A stretch of 64,000 nt of DNA from Ignavibacteriota bacterium (GCA_013285405.1 CP053446.1:1029985-1093984), one strand, 5' to 3'. Shown: positions 34,267 through 43,535, counted from the first letter of the stretch. Made by a program: numbers and translations. The notes: generated from the sequence alone by a model not told the origin.

Positions 34267-35693
34267 TTGGTGAATATTCTCCAAATCTGAGTAACAAAAA
34301 AAGTAACAATTAATCCCATTGCAATCGGCAGAAAAGTGGATATTAGTGTCCACTTAATACTTTTTGTTTCTTTATAAATTGTATAGATAGTTGTTGAACA
34401 TGGATTATGAAGCAGACTGAAAAGCATCAAATTAATTCCTGTCAACATGGTCCAACCGCCAGCTTGAAGAACAGCAGCGGTATCGGCAGTAGAATCTAGC
34501 TCAAACATTACACCGTTCCCAACACCAACTCCGGCAAGTCCAAGATTTGCAACTGTCAGCATTAATATAGTTGGTATTACAATTTCATTTGCCGGAATAG
34601 CAATTATGTAAGCTAAAAATATTACTCCATTCAATCCTAATATAAAAGCAAAAGGATTAACCCAGCCAATAAAAATATTTGCAATCGATTGTTCACCAAT
34701 ATTAATGTTTGCAACAAGCCAGATTACAACTCCGGCAGGTACTGCAAAAACAACTGCACGCCAGAGAACGAAAATTGTTCTGTCAATTAATGAAGTATAA
34801 AGTGTCTGAAGAATTCTTGGTGGTCTGTATGGAGGAAGTTCCAGACTGAATGCAGATGCTTCACCTTTCAAAACAGATTTTGATAATGCCCAGGATACTA
34901 TGAGACTAAATACAACTCCAAGAACAGCAATAAATACAACTGCTGCGGCAGAAACAATTCCTGCAAGATACGCCGGGGCTGCAGCACCGATAAAAATAGT
35001 TGCAATAAGAATTTGTGTTGGCCATCTTCCATTACACAATGAAAAATTATTTGTAATTATCGCAATTAATCTTTCTCGTGGACTATCAATTACTCGTGTA
35101 GCTATTATACCTGCAGCGTTACATCCAAAACCCATCGCCATTGTTAATGCTTGTTTTCCATGTGCACCAACTTTTTTATAAAGATTATCCATATTAAAAG
35201 ATACACGAGGCAGATAACCAAAATCTTCGAGCAATGTAAATAACGGAAAGAATATTGCCATTGGTGGTAACATTACAGAAATGACCCATGCCATTGCAAG
35301 ATAAGCTCCATCAATCAAAACTCCATCAAGCCAGAAAGGTAAACCAATACTTGCTGAAAAACTTTTTAGTATCGGATGAACTGTATCTATTAAAAAAGTA
35401 GCAATCATACCTGAAGGGACATTCGCTCCCTGAATAGTTAACCAGAAAACTATACCAAGTAAAAGAAACATAATCGGAAAACCGGTATATCGGCTTGTTA
35501 ATATTCTGTCGAGAGTTTTTTCCCAATTTGCAGATGATTTTTCTTCCGGTAATGTGACAGCACGCTTGACGATGGTCGAAGCATTCGAGTAAATTGATTC
35601 CATCAAAGTGTCGTGGAAATTCTCACCTATTTCCCATCGTAAATTATTTGCTGTTGAGAGTATTGCATCGCTATTCTGATTTTCTTGTAACAT
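34263..35693 (-). CDS. feoB: FeoB C-terminal membrane part (split ferrous iron transporter)
   Basis: Membrane half of the Fe(II) uptake protein FeoB, encoded apart from its GTPase half (36200-37000). 476 residues: about 60 residues of the helical spacer (TLDRILTSRYTGFP), then hydrophobic segments with the Gate motifs GFGCNAAGIIATRVIDSPRE near 190 and NNFSLCNGRWPTQILIATIF near 217, a second cysteine-bearing Gate region near LLHNPCSTTIYTIYKET, and ends IWRIFTN. It begins at its own ATG 35693; no upstream in-frame continuation is open. Between the halves lies the GxxExxY cassette. Together the two products could form a working FeoB; this is inferred. Confidence 0.88.
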   Translation of the reverse strand: MLQENQNSDAILSTANNLRWEIGENFHDTLMESIYSNASTIVKRAVTLPEEKSSANWEKTLDRILTSRYTGFPIMFLLLGIVFWLTIQGANVPSGMIATFLIDTVHPILKSFSASIGLPFWLDGVLIDGAYLAMAWVISVMLPPMAIFFPLFTLLEDFGYLPRVSFNMDNLYKKVGAHGKQALTMAMGFGCNAAGIIATRVIDSPRERLIAIITNNFSLCNGRWPTQILIATIFIGAAAPAYLAGIVSAAAVVFIAVLGVVFSLIVSWALSKSVLKGEASAFSLELPPYRPPRILQTLYTSLIDRTIFVLWRAVVFAVPAGVVIWLVANINIGEQSIANIFIGWVNPFAFILGLNGVIFLAYIIAIPANEIVIPTILMLTVANLGLAGVGVGNGVMFELDSTADTAAVLQAGGWTMLTGINLMLFSLLHNPCSTTIYTIYKETKSIKWTLISTFLPIAMGLIVTFFVTQIWRIFTN

Positions 35694-35740
35694 TTTTATT
35701 TTCGTTCTTTTCTGTTGTCATATCATCTTCTGTTGACTTA

Positions 35741-36187
35741 TTTGTCACGAAGACACTAAGACACAAAGATTTATAATATTATCCTTTTGATACCGTCTTT
35801 TATTAACGGAACATTAAAGTTTATTAAGTATCCAAATTTTTATTAGTTAATTTAAAATGACTTAAAACTTGAGCTACCCAGACAGAATTAACTTGTTCGA
35901 TTGCTTTAGTTTCAACAATAACCAAATCTTCAACCAATAAATCCAATCTCAAGCCTTCATCGAATACAATTCCATCATAGACTATTGGAATCTCCACTTG
36001 CCTTCTAACTACCAAGCCTGCTTTCTGAAGTTCGTGTGCAAGTGCAATTTCGTAAATCTTTTCAAGCAAACCTGGTTCTAATTCTTTATGAACTTTGAAC
36101 GCAGCATTCACAATTATTTTCCCTATCCTCTCTTCTTGTTCTGTCAATGGAATCATTTTTCTTTGTGTCTTAGTGGCTTGGTGGCTA
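35741..36187 (-). mobile_element. putative GxxExxY cassette bounded by inverted repeats
   Basis: Left arm 35741-35772 and right arm 36157-36187 share a 16-base inverted core, CACTAAGACACAAAGA (35754-35769, and reverse complement at 36160-36175). They enclose one gene, whose start and corrected end touch the arms. The unit sits between the two halves of feoB. An empty arm pair lies at 31379-31455. No transposase is present, so mobility is inferred. Confidence 0.55.
35824..36156 (-). CDS. GxxExxY family protein, frameshifted near the C-terminus
   Basis: Small protein of the GxxExxY family, related to PD-(D/E)XK-like nuclease folds; function unproven. Seen: IGKIIVNAAFKVHKELEPGLLEKIYEIALAHEL, with GLLEKIY as the name motif, then VPIVYDG-like strand and LRLDLLVEDLVIVETKA, which carries the D and ExK residues. 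The frame ends as NKNLDT, but the usual tail YLINFNVPLIKDGIKRI follows one frame over, ending at 35771, so one base appears missing near 35830-35840. Length to the early stop is 110 residues, against about 125 normally. Confidence 0.78.
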   Translation of the reverse strand: MIPLTEQEERIGKIIVNAAFKVHKELEPGLLEKIYEIALAHELQKAGLVVRRQVEIPIVYDGIVFDEGLRLDLLVEDLVIVETKAIEQVNSVWVAQVLSHFKLTNKNLDT

Positions 36188-36199
36188 AAAATAAATTTA

Positions 36200-37000
36200 T
36201 CATCCTGTAGATAACTGAACTAATTCTTGTTTTTTGAGATTTCCTAATTCACCATTTCTAATTGATTCAATAATACTCTGATCTCCCTCCAGCAATCTGA
36301 GAGCGACCCATTTGGCATTTGGAAGATTTGGAAATTCTTCGAGAATCATTTTGTTTAATTTCTCTACTGCATAATTAAGTTCTCTTGAATGACTTTTAAT
36401 TCTGTATGGTTTGCATACAAACTTTCCTGTTGCAACTTCAAATATTGAATTAAGTAACTCGTTCATTCCCTTGTTGTATCTCGCAACCACTGGAATAACA
36501 GGGACACCCAAATCTTTTGATAAGATGCGTTCATCAATTTTAATTTGATGTCGTTCAGCTTCATCCATCAGGTTCAAACATAAAACAACTCTATCTGTAA
36601 TTTCTAAAATTTGCAGGACCAGATTCAGATTTCTCTCAAGACGTGTTGCATCAACTACCGTAACTGTAACATCCGGTTGACCGAATAGGATGAAATCGCG
36701 TGCAACTTCTTCATCAGTACTTGTTGAAAGAAGCGAATATGTTCCCGGTAAATCGACTAGTTTAAATTTTTTATTATTGTATTCGAATCCACCTTCTGCA
36801 CGCGTAACTGTTTTTCCCGGCCAATTTCCCGTGTGTTGTTTTAGTCCGGTAAGGTTATTGAAGACGGTACTCTTTCCAGTGTTTGGGTTACCGGCAAGAG
36901 CAACTACAAAATCAAATGTGCTCATATCAATACCAAGTCTTTTTAAATTGCCAGCATTGTGAACCGGGCAAGTCTCGCAATTATTTTCAGCTAGTTTCAT
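36200..37000 (-). CDS. feoB: FeoB N-terminal GTPase part (split ferrous iron transporter)
   Basis: GTPase half of FeoB, 266 residues. Seen: an N-terminal cysteine motif [10 protein letters not shown]1 GNPNTGKST near residue 37, G2 around NWPGKTV, G3 DLPGTYS near 83, G4 [11 protein letters not shown] near 142, and the helical NFeoB subdomain (ALRLLEGD near 235). It stops after QLSTG where intact FeoB proteins go on into the spacer and membrane domain. That part is the separate gene at 34263-35693. It begins 2 bases after the DtxR-FeoA gene, clearly one operon. Confidence 0.9.
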   Translation of the reverse strand: MKLAENNCETCPVHNAGNLKRLGIDMSTFDFVVALAGNPNTGKSTVFNNLTGLKQHTGNWPGKTVTRAEGGFEYNNKKFKLVDLPGTYSLLSTSTDEEVARDFILFGQPDVTVTVVDATRLERNLNLVLQILEITDRVVLCLNLMDEAERHQIKIDERILSKDLGVPVIPVVARYNKGMNELLNSIFEVATGKFVCKPYRIKSHSRELNYAVEKLNKMILEEFPNLPNAKWVALRLLEGDQSIIESIRNGELGNLKKQELVQLSTG

Positions 37001-37002
37001 AT

Positions 37003-38034
37003 TTAATTCATACCTTCATTTTCTGAAACAAGATAAATTTTATCTGCAAGATTATTTCGAAGAGCAATTGAGGCTCCTTTAATTCTATAAGCAGTCGGAT
37101 CACCGGAAGCACTTTTCATTTCAGCAACTATTTCAGTTCCCGGAACTACACCAAGATCCATCAATCTTCTTCTCTGCTGACCTCTCAATGCTTTTGAAAT
37201 TCCAAGCACAATTCCTTTCTCACCAATCTCTAACGAAGACAAATATTTAAACTTACCTTCGATTGTTTTTTCGAATCGTATCGGAGCTACTGTAATGTTT
37301 TTTGCAAAGAGTGGTGCCAAAATACATTCTTCACCATTTGCAGTAAACGTTACTCGTTCATTTGTCAATTCTAACATTCTAACCTGCATACCGGGATAAA
37401 GACCTTCAGCAACAAGCTGTTGATAAATTGCATCGGGTTCATCTTCAATATGAATAATACTTGCAAACTCACCAAACTTTAAATCTGTTAACGGTCTGCC
37501 AGTTTTTATTGGAAGTTCACCGGAGACTGAAGGTATTGGGTCTCCGTGTGGATCAAAAACAGGATTACCTATTTGAGCTGCAAGTGCATCTGCATCGGAC
37601 GGAGTGAGCTTGTGTTCAAATTCTTCGGCTGAATGATGCCATTGAGTTTCATCAATACCCGTTTCGTCTGCGAGATATTTTTCCCACAACCTGTGCACTC
37701 TGATAATTCTAAGAGCATAAGATCTTCCTTCATTAGAAAGTTGCAAAGTTTCATTTTGTGAAGTTAGCAAACCCATGTCTTCAAGTTTCGTAATTAGTTC
37801 AGCAGCTTCATCTTCTGAAATCGATAATTTGCCAGCAACACTATTCAGAGTACAACTTACTCCACTATATTCACAATTGTATAGATGTTTCAATGCGTCT
37901 TCAATAAGAACTCTTTTAGTATTTTGACGACTTCGTTTCATCCTGGCGAACAATCCTTTACCAGGGTAGAATAATATAACCCCGATTAAAATAATTGCTG
38001 TTCCGATTAATAATATTAATAAAGAATCTAACAT
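37003..38034 (-). CDS. membrane-anchored DtxR-type regulator fused to two FeoA domains
   Basis: 343 residues in order: one transmembrane helix ([20 protein letters not shown]), a winged helix ([27 protein letters not shown], 55-105), a DtxR/MntR dimerisation region ([42 protein letters not shown]), a first FeoA/SH3 domain (about 185-255) and a second (about 265-340, with [15 protein letters not shown]). FeoA is normally a separate small partner of FeoB. The fusion could couple Fe sensing to transport, but a DNA-binding protein tethered to the membrane is odd. First gene of the feo operon. Confidence 0.85.
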   Translation of the reverse strand: MLDSLLILLIGTAIILIGVILFYPGKGLFARMKRSRQNTKRVLIEDALKHLYNCEYSGVSCTLNSVAGKLSISEDEAAELITKLEDMGLLTSQNETLQLSNEGRSYALRIIRVHRLWEKYLADETGIDETQWHHSAEEFEHKLTPSDADALAAQIGNPVFDPHGDPIPSVSGELPIKTGRPLTDLKFGEFASIIHIEDEPDAIYQQLVAEGLYPGMQVRMLELTNERVTFTANGEECILAPLFAKNITVAPIRFEKTIEGKFKYLSSLEIGEKGIVLGISKALRGQQRRRLMDLGVVPGTEIVAEMKSASGDPTAYRIKGASIALRNNLADKIYLVSENEGMN

Positions 38035-38164
38035 TTTTATTGAATTGAAAAATTCTGTTTATATACTAAAATAAAAGCTGGTATTATTATCTGACATTTA
38101 TAGTTCTGAGCATTTTTCATATTCGATTTTTAATAAAGTGTGTAACAATTTTTAGAAAAGACAA

Positions 38165-38227
38165 TTACTTTAATGCGAACAGTCTCCAAATCCGAGTTAA
38201 GAAAAAGATTATTCCGTTTTGATTCTT
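38165..38227 (-). pseudogene. relic of a feoB 3' end
   Basis: The minus strand reads NGIIFFLTRIWRLFALK and a stop, resembling the end of the local FeoB (GLIVTFFVTQIWRIFTN). Only about 20 codons are recognisable, upstream of the regulator gene. The rest of the 255-base gap shows no gene. The match is short, so this is tentative. Confidence 0.5.
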
Positions 38228-38289
38228 TTTATGAATATTGATACAAGATTCTTCCGGCATTTTATGCTTCAAACACTTTTAATCAATTA

Positions 38290-40215
38290 CTACACCTCAA
38301 CCGGTATTGCCAATACAGGAATTCTTACTCTGTGTCTTAATTCATCCACAGTCGCACCATAAATTATATCTTTTACCATCTTATGCCCATGACTGCCAAC
38401 AACAATTAATTCAATATTTTCTTTCTTACAAACTTTTGCTATCTCTTTTTCAGGATTGCCGCCGCAGATTATGGCATGAGTTATAAAATCATCAATGTTA
38501 TGCTTATGAGCAAAATCATTTATATATTCGTTCATCTTTTTAGCTTGTTCATCGGCTACAAGGTCACCAATAAATCTTCCTGTAACTGATTCTACACAGT
38601 GGATTAAATAGATTTCGCCGGATAAATTTTTTAAGAATGGTCTGACTCCTTTCATAATCTGCTCATCTCTTGCGGATCTTCCTTCTAATGCAATTCCAAT
38701 TTTCATAACTGATTCCCTTTTTATTATTGCTGCAGGAATTTTTCTTGCATAAGCTAGTGGTTTTTTGATAAACAGTTCTTCTATTTTTTCGAGTTCTGCT
38801 TTCTTGAAATACGGTTCAATGATGATCCAGAAGAGCAGCAATACAAGAAAGACAATAACAGGAGTTACAACAAATTTAAATATTGTTCCCGTAATACCCG
38901 AATCGGAAAAGTTATGAATGGAAAAATTATAAACTAATTCCAGATTCATGATTATAATAAACCCAGCCGCGATCCATGCAAGAATTTTCACTAAGTACCT
39001 TGAAGCAAATTCATTCATTTTATTTTTACTGGATGTAAAATGAAGTAATGGAACTATTGCAAATGGAAGCTGAAGTGATAATATCACTTGTGAAAGTACC
39101 AGAAGCGAATCAACAGAACTGTCTCCCGAAATTTTTATTACTATTACTGTAGGAATTATTGCGAGTAAACGGGTAATAATTCTTCTCAACCAAGGACGTA
39201 TCTTTATCCCAACAAATCCTTCCATAACAATCTGCCCGGCAAAAGTTCCGGTAATTGTTGATGACTGACCTGCTGCAAGAAGTGCAACTCCAAAGGCAAT
39301 CGAAGCAAATTTATTTCCAAGCAGAGGCGCTAATAATGCATGAGCATCAATTAGGGATGCAACTTCTGAATGTCCCGTATTAAAAAAAACTGCTGCAGCC
39401 AGAATTAGAATTGCGGCATTAACAAAAAAAGCTGAATTCAATGCAACAATTGAATCTATAAGATTAAATTTGTTTGCATCCTTTAAACCTTTTTGTGTTC
39501 TTTTTACATTCCTTGACTGCACAAGTGCAGAATGTAAATAAAGATTATGAGGCATAACCGTTGCGCCAATTATACCGAGTGCAACATATAATTCATTGCC
39601 GTTAAGCATTGAAGGTATAAACCCTGAACCAATTGCAATAAAATCAGGTTTAGATATAATCATTTCAAATGCAAAGCATACTCCAATCGTAGCAATAAGT
39701 GCTAATATGAAAGCCTCCATCTTTCTTATTCCAAATGATAACAGAAACATTAACAGAATAACATCAAACGCAGTGATTATCGTTCCCCACAACATAGGAA
39801 TCCCGAACAATAAATAAAGTCCGATCGCTGATCCAATAACTTCAGCAAGATCACACGCAGCTACAGCTAATTCGCAAATAATCCATAAAATATAATTTAT
39901 TGGTTTTGGATAGTGATCTCTGCAAGCCTGAGCCAGGTCGCGCCCAAAAACAATTCCAAGTCTTGCCGAGAGTGATTGAAATAAAATAGCTATTAAATTA
40001 GCAAGAAGTATTACCCAGATTAATTTATATCCGAATTGAGAACCGCCAGCTAAGTCTGTTGCCCAGTTTCCAGGATCCATATACCCGACAGCGACCATAA
40101 ATGCTGGTCCGGTAAAATAAAAAAGTCTCTTCCAGAAACCAGAAGAATGGTTTACATCAACTGAAGAATGTACTTCCGAAAGCGATTTGTTTTTTGTTAA
40201 TTCCTGGTAACTCAT
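38290..40215 (-). CDS. mntH: Nramp-type divalent metal transporter with C-terminal universal stress domain
   Basis: Proton-coupled Mn(II)/Fe(II) importer. Membrane part (about 1-490): GYMDPGNWATDLAGGSQFGY with the metal-binding DPGN near residue 46, AACDLAEVIGSAIGLYLLFG near 118, MPHNLYLHSA (MPH motif) near 222 and AAGQSSTITGTFAGQI near 307. A universal stress protein domain follows (about 508-641) with IELIVVGSHGHKMVKDIIYG, a nucleotide-binding loop. Usual MntH proteins are about 410-450 residues, so the fusion is the notable point. It lies 7 bases after the mntR gene in one operon. Confidence 0.92.
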   Translation of the reverse strand: MSYQELTKNKSLSEVHSSVDVNHSSGFWKRLFYFTGPAFMVAVGYMDPGNWATDLAGGSQFGYKLIWVILLANLIAILFQSLSARLGIVFGRDLAQACRDHYPKPINYILWIICELAVAACDLAEVIGSAIGLYLLFGIPMLWGTIITAFDVILLMFLLSFGIRKMEAFILALIATIGVCFAFEMIISKPDFIAIGSGFIPSMLNGNELYVALGIIGATVMPHNLYLHSALVQSRNVKRTQKGLKDANKFNLIDSIVALNSAFFVNAAILILAAAVFFNTGHSEVASLIDAHALLAPLLGNKFASIAFGVALLAAGQSSTITGTFAGQIVMEGFVGIKIRPWLRRIITRLLAIIPTVIVIKISGDSSVDSLLVLSQVILSLQLPFAIVPLLHFTSSKNKMNEFASRYLVKILAWIAAGFIIIMNLELVYNFSIHNFSDSGITGTIFKFVVTPVIVFLVLLLFWIIIEPYFKKAELEKIEELFIKKPLAYARKIPAAIIKRESVMKIGIALEGRSARDEQIMKGVRPFLKNLSGEIYLIHCVESVTGRFIGDLVADEQAKKMNEYINDFAHKHNIDDFITHAIICGGNPEKEIAKVCKKENIELIVVGSHGHKMVKDIIYGATVDELRHRVRIPVLAIPVEV

Positions 40216-40222
40216 ACGTAAA

Positions 40223-40885
40223 CTATTGTTTAGCTACTTCTACAAAAACGTTTTCAGCAAGCTTGTGGCTAATATTGCAGTCTTTCCCTTTTACAATGAT
40301 ATGCATAGACTTATCAAAGTTTCTGACTTCAATAAGATTTATAATTTCATTCAATTCTATTCCAATTTCACTGATATAATTGAGAAAACTCTGATCAAAA
40401 TCATTAACCCGAACAACTTTAGCACTTTCTCCTACTTTCAATAATGATAGAGGAATGTTATTCTTTAGTTTTGGGATTCTGCCTTCTTTCGTGGGAATCG
40501 GATCACCGTGTGGATCGAATTCAGGAAAGTCAAGCATTTCTTCCATACGATCAATTAATTCATCTGAAGACGAGTGTTCAAGATTTTCTGCTTCGTTGTG
40601 TACTTTATCCCATGGTAAACCAACTATCTGATGTAAGAACAATTCCCAAATTCTATGACGTCTCACCATGTTTTTCGCATACTCTTCACCACTTTTTGTA
40701 AGTCTTGTTCCTTTGTAACGTTTATAATCAACATAACCTTCATTGGAAAGTTTGCGAAGCATATCCGTCACGGCTGCTGCTGATATATTAAGCCGTTCAG
40801 CGATCTGGTTTACTTTTATTTCACCGCTGCTGTCTGCTGATTTATAGATTACACTTAGGTAATCTTCTTTTGATATATTTTTCAT
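40223..40885 (-). CDS. mntR: DtxR/MntR family metal-dependent transcriptional regulator
   Basis: 220 residues from ATG 40885. Winged helix: ISKEDYLSVIYK, VNQIAERLNISAAAVTDMLRKL near 20-42, then the metal-site region ([47 protein letters not shown]) and a C-terminal FeoA/SH3-like domain. In the family, Mn(II) or Fe(II) binding triggers DNA binding and represses uptake genes. A TTG at 40936 would extend it, but the operator-like palindrome at 40911-40924 would then fall inside the gene, so 40885 is preferred. Upstream of mntH in the same operon. Confidence 0.9.
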   Translation of the reverse strand: MKNISKEDYLSVIYKSADSSGEIKVNQIAERLNISAAAVTDMLRKLSNEGYVDYKRYKGTRLTKSGEEYAKNMVRRHRIWELFLHQIVGLPWDKVHNEAENLEHSSSDELIDRMEEMLDFPEFDPHGDPIPTKEGRIPKLKNNIPLSLLKVGESAKVVRVNDFDQSFLNYISEIGIELNEIINLIEVRNFDKSMHIIVKGKDCNISHKLAENVFVEVAKQ

Positions 40886-40910
40886 AATTAAGTTTATTGT
40901 TGATTCAATC

Positions 40911-40924
40911 TTAAGCATACTTAA
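40911..40924. promoter_or_regulatory. probable MntR/DtxR operator
   Basis: Perfect palindrome TTAAG-CATA-CTTAA in a wider symmetric AATCTTAAGCATACTTAAA context, 26-39 bases before the mntR start. Shape and position match metalloregulator boxes, suggesting autoregulation of mntR-mntH. No same-shaped box was found before the feo operon. Confidence 0.6.
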
Positions 40925-41024
40925 ATTTAAAGTCAAGCAACTTTAATTAAAATATTTACAATTTTAACAAATTTCGAAGGATAAGCCTTTAATTTTATAA
41001 AGTAGTGAAATGGAGAAAGTGAAT

Positions 41025-41558
41025 CTAACTCTCGATTCCTCTTCTGGAAGTAATCCCCTTTTGGTAATAATGTTTAATTTCCTGCATCTCAGTCACAAGG
41101 TCTGCTAAATCAATTAATTCCTCAGGACAATATCTCCCGGTAAGAATCAATTCAACATTTTCTGGTTTCGATTTGATGAACTCAACAATATCTTTTGTTT
41201 CAAACAGTTTGAAATATATTGCCACGATTACTTCATCAAGAATTATTATATCATAATCTCCACTTAACATTTTATCTCTTGCTGTTTGTAATCCTCTTTT
41301 TGCTTTTGTTAATTCTTCTTCACTAGGTAATTCTTTTTTGTAAACGAATTCATCTCCGCCGAATTGTTCAACCGAAATCAATTCAGATAAATGCTTAAGA
41401 CTTACTAATTCACTGTAAGGATATTCTTTCATAAATTGTGCGATGTAAGACTTCAAACCAAAACCAGCAGCACGAACTGCCTGCCCGATTGCGGCGGTTG
41501 ACTTTCCTTTTCCGTTTCCGGTATAAATCTGAACGAATCCTTTTTTTAGTTTGTTCAT
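41025..41558 (-). CDS. cobO: cob(I)yrinic acid a,c-diamide adenosyltransferase
   Basis: CobO/BtuR-type corrinoid adenosyltransferase, 177 residues. Transfers the adenosyl group of ATP to cobalt(I) in corrinoids. Seen: P-loop YTGNGKGKSTAAIGQAVRAAG near residue 12, with the reversed geometry of this family, IAQFMKEYPYSE near 39, and YDIIILDEVIVAIYF near 105, followed by LILTGRYCPEELIDLADLVTEM. No other cobalamin gene is seen nearby, so it may serve salvage. Confidence 0.92.
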   Translation of the reverse strand: MNKLKKGFVQIYTGNGKGKSTAAIGQAVRAAGFGLKSYIAQFMKEYPYSELVSLKHLSELISVEQFGGDEFVYKKELPSEEELTKAKRGLQTARDKMLSGDYDIIILDEVIVAIYFKLFETKDIVEFIKSKPENVELILTGRYCPEELIDLADLVTEMQEIKHYYQKGITSRRGIES

Positions 41559-41562
41559 GGAT

Positions 41563-42126
41563 TTAACTTTTTGGAAAATCTTTATGGCTCATAACTCTTT
41601 CCGCCTGATTAAGATGCCGCTCATCGTGCTTCGAAATTATAATCAATACATCTCCCAAATTCATTCTCAATAATTTATTAGCCGGTGAACTTAGTTTTGT
41701 TTTTCTAATGTTCAGATGTTTCATTTTCTTCGCAAGTTGAGTCAGATTTTCAGAGGATTTAAAATAATTGTCAATGATATTTTGTGAGATACTGCTTGCA
41801 TCCGGATAAAAGACTTTAAAAGTTTTTATTTTTCTGACGTTTGACGGATCAATACCTTTAGCTATCATTTTTCCAACAAAACTTTGCTTATACGGAAAAT
41901 CTTTTTCTTCAGCATCAGAGACTGATTTCAGAATTCTTTCAATTTTATTTAAATAAAGCTTATTTGAATTTACAAGATGGGATATACATTCACCAATACT
42001 CCAGGAATCGGAACTTGGTTTCCAATTAAATTGGTTTTCGGATAGCTGTGAAAATGTTTTTAATACTCTTTCAGTATTAGTTTCGGTTGCTTTTATACAA
42101 TCCTGAATTATTTGGTGTGAACTCAA
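41563..42126 (-). CDS. DinB superfamily protein
   Basis: 187 residues forming the four-helix DinB/YfiT-like fold. Metal-binding histidines are visible: SWSIGECISHLVNSN near residue 48 and SKHDERHLNQAERV near 165 (HXXXH). Relatives include thiol transferases and damage-induced proteins; the substrate is unknown. It ends 4 bases before cobO on the same strand, so the two may be cotranscribed. Confidence 0.82.
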   Translation of the reverse strand: MSSHQIIQDCIKATETNTERVLKTFSQLSENQFNWKPSSDSWSIGECISHLVNSNKLYLNKIERILKSVSDAEEKDFPYKQSFVGKMIAKGIDPSNVRKIKTFKVFYPDASSISQNIIDNYFKSSENLTQLAKKMKHLNIRKTKLSSPANKLLRMNLGDVLIIISKHDERHLNQAERVMSHKDFPKS

Positions 42127-42163
42127 TGAAGACTCCGACTAAAAAATTATTTCGGAAGGAAAG

Positions 42164-43117
42164 TTAAACTTTTAATGTGAATGTTTCGCCAATATCCCAA
42201 AGCCCGACTTTGATCTGGTAATGTTTAATTGTGCGAGCCAACCAGTTTAATGGTTCGAAAATCATTTCGCCGCTGTCAAATGTTTTGGTGTGAATAGGAA
42301 TAAAATATTTTGCGCCGAGATGATATTCAGCCATTACCAATGCTTCTTCTGGTGTACAGTGATATTTTCTCCATGGTTTATAAGCACCGATTGGCATGAT
42401 TGCAATATCTACATTTTCCTCTTTGTGCTTTTTAAATTTATCAGCGAAAGTTGTATCACCGCCAAACAAAACCTTCTTGCCGTGTCTTTCCATAATAAAA
42501 CCATTGAAGCTTCTGCCATCTATAAAATAGCCTGCTGATCTATCTTTCTCTCCCGGATAGCGCCATCCGAAATGCTGGACTTCAACACCTTTAAAATGTA
42601 TTCCGTTAATATTAATTTTTTCATCCCAGTCAACTACACTTATTGATTTCCATTTTAAATCTTCAACAACATCTTTAGTATTATATGCAACTATGCAATC
42701 AAGTTCAACGGGATATTTTTCTGTTAATGCTTTCAAAGTTTTATAATCCATATGATCCATATGTGCATGCGAAAGTAATACAATATCGGGTTTGGGAATA
42801 TCTTCAAGCATCAATGCTGGCAGACTTGCCCGTCGTGGTCCAAGTATATAACCTTCAAAATAAACTCCGACAGCTTCAAAGAATACCGGATCTGTAAGAA
42901 TATATTTCCCCAAAAAATTAATAAGAACAGTTGCGTGTCCAATCCAGGCTATATTAATTTCATCATCTTTCCATTTTTCTAATTTCGGTCGTGATGAAGG
43001 AACAATCATATCAGCAACAGAAGGAGAAGTATTCATCGCTTTAATAATTTTGGGAGTCAGAATCATCGATCCTGCTCCAACGATTACGCTGCTCTTTAAA
43101 AATTTTCTTCTATCCAT
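42164..43117 (-). CDS. exported MBL-fold metallohydrolase (NAPE-PLD/UlaG-like)
   Basis: 317 residues. N-terminus MDRRKFLKSSVIVGAGSM looks like a Tat signal (RRKFLK). Metallo-beta-lactamase fold with IAWIGHATVLINFLGKYILTDP, the zinc motif LLSHAHMDHMDYKT near 123 (HXHXDH), FGWRYPGEKDRSAGYFI near 190, LFGGDTTFADKF near 217 and PIHTKTF near 273. This layout is that of N-acyl-phosphatidylethanolamine phospholipase D-like and UlaG-like hydrolases. Substrate unknown. Confidence 0.85.
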   Translation of the reverse strand: MDRRKFLKSSVIVGAGSMILTPKIIKAMNTSPSVADMIVPSSRPKLEKWKDDEINIAWIGHATVLINFLGKYILTDPVFFEAVGVYFEGYILGPRRASLPALMLEDIPKPDIVLLSHAHMDHMDYKTLKALTEKYPVELDCIVAYNTKDVVEDLKWKSISVVDWDEKININGIHFKGVEVQHFGWRYPGEKDRSAGYFIDGRSFNGFIMERHGKKVLFGGDTTFADKFKKHKEENVDIAIMPIGAYKPWRKYHCTPEEALVMAEYHLGAKYFIPIHTKTFDSGEMIFEPLNWLARTIKHYQIKVGLWDIGETFTLKV

Positions 43118-43253
43118 TTATTCTATTCTGTTAATCAGTTAATTATATAATATTTTTTTAAGCCAACAATCGGAATTAAAACACATTTCATTGATTATGT
43201 GTTTGATAAAATTTAGTTTGCATTTGTAAATAAATAATAAATATTTTAACAAA

Positions 43254-43526
43254 ATGATAGACATTCTTATTTCTCTGATAATTGCCGGAATTGCCGGCTC
43301 AATTGCACGTTCTCTTTCCGGATTCAGCCGCGGAGGATGTATAATCTCAATCGTAGTTGGTTTTATTGGCGCATTTATCGGAACCTGGCTCGCACGAGAA
43401 ATGCAACTTCCCGATCCAATTAGTATAACAATCCGGGGAACAACTTATAATTTATTGTGGACGATTATCGGTGCTGTTATTTTCACTGCAGTGCTTAGTT
43501 TAATTACACCCGGGAAGAACAAATAG
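43254..43526 (+). CDS. GlsB/YeaQ/YmgE family membrane protein
   Basis: 90-residue protein with three hydrophobic segments and glycine-rich turns: IDILISLIIAGIAGSIARSL, GGCIISIVVGFIGAFIGTWL and LLWTIIGAVIFTAVLSLI. This is the transglycosylase-associated (GlsB/YeaQ) family, linked to general stress in other bacteria; molecular role unknown. The MarR gene follows after 9 bases and may regulate or accompany it. Confidence 0.85.
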   Translation: MIDILISLIIAGIAGSIARSLSGFSRGGCIISIVVGFIGAFIGTWLAREMQLPDPISITIRGTTYNLLWTIIGAVIFTAVLSLITPGKNK

Positions 43527-43535
43527 AAAATTTCA

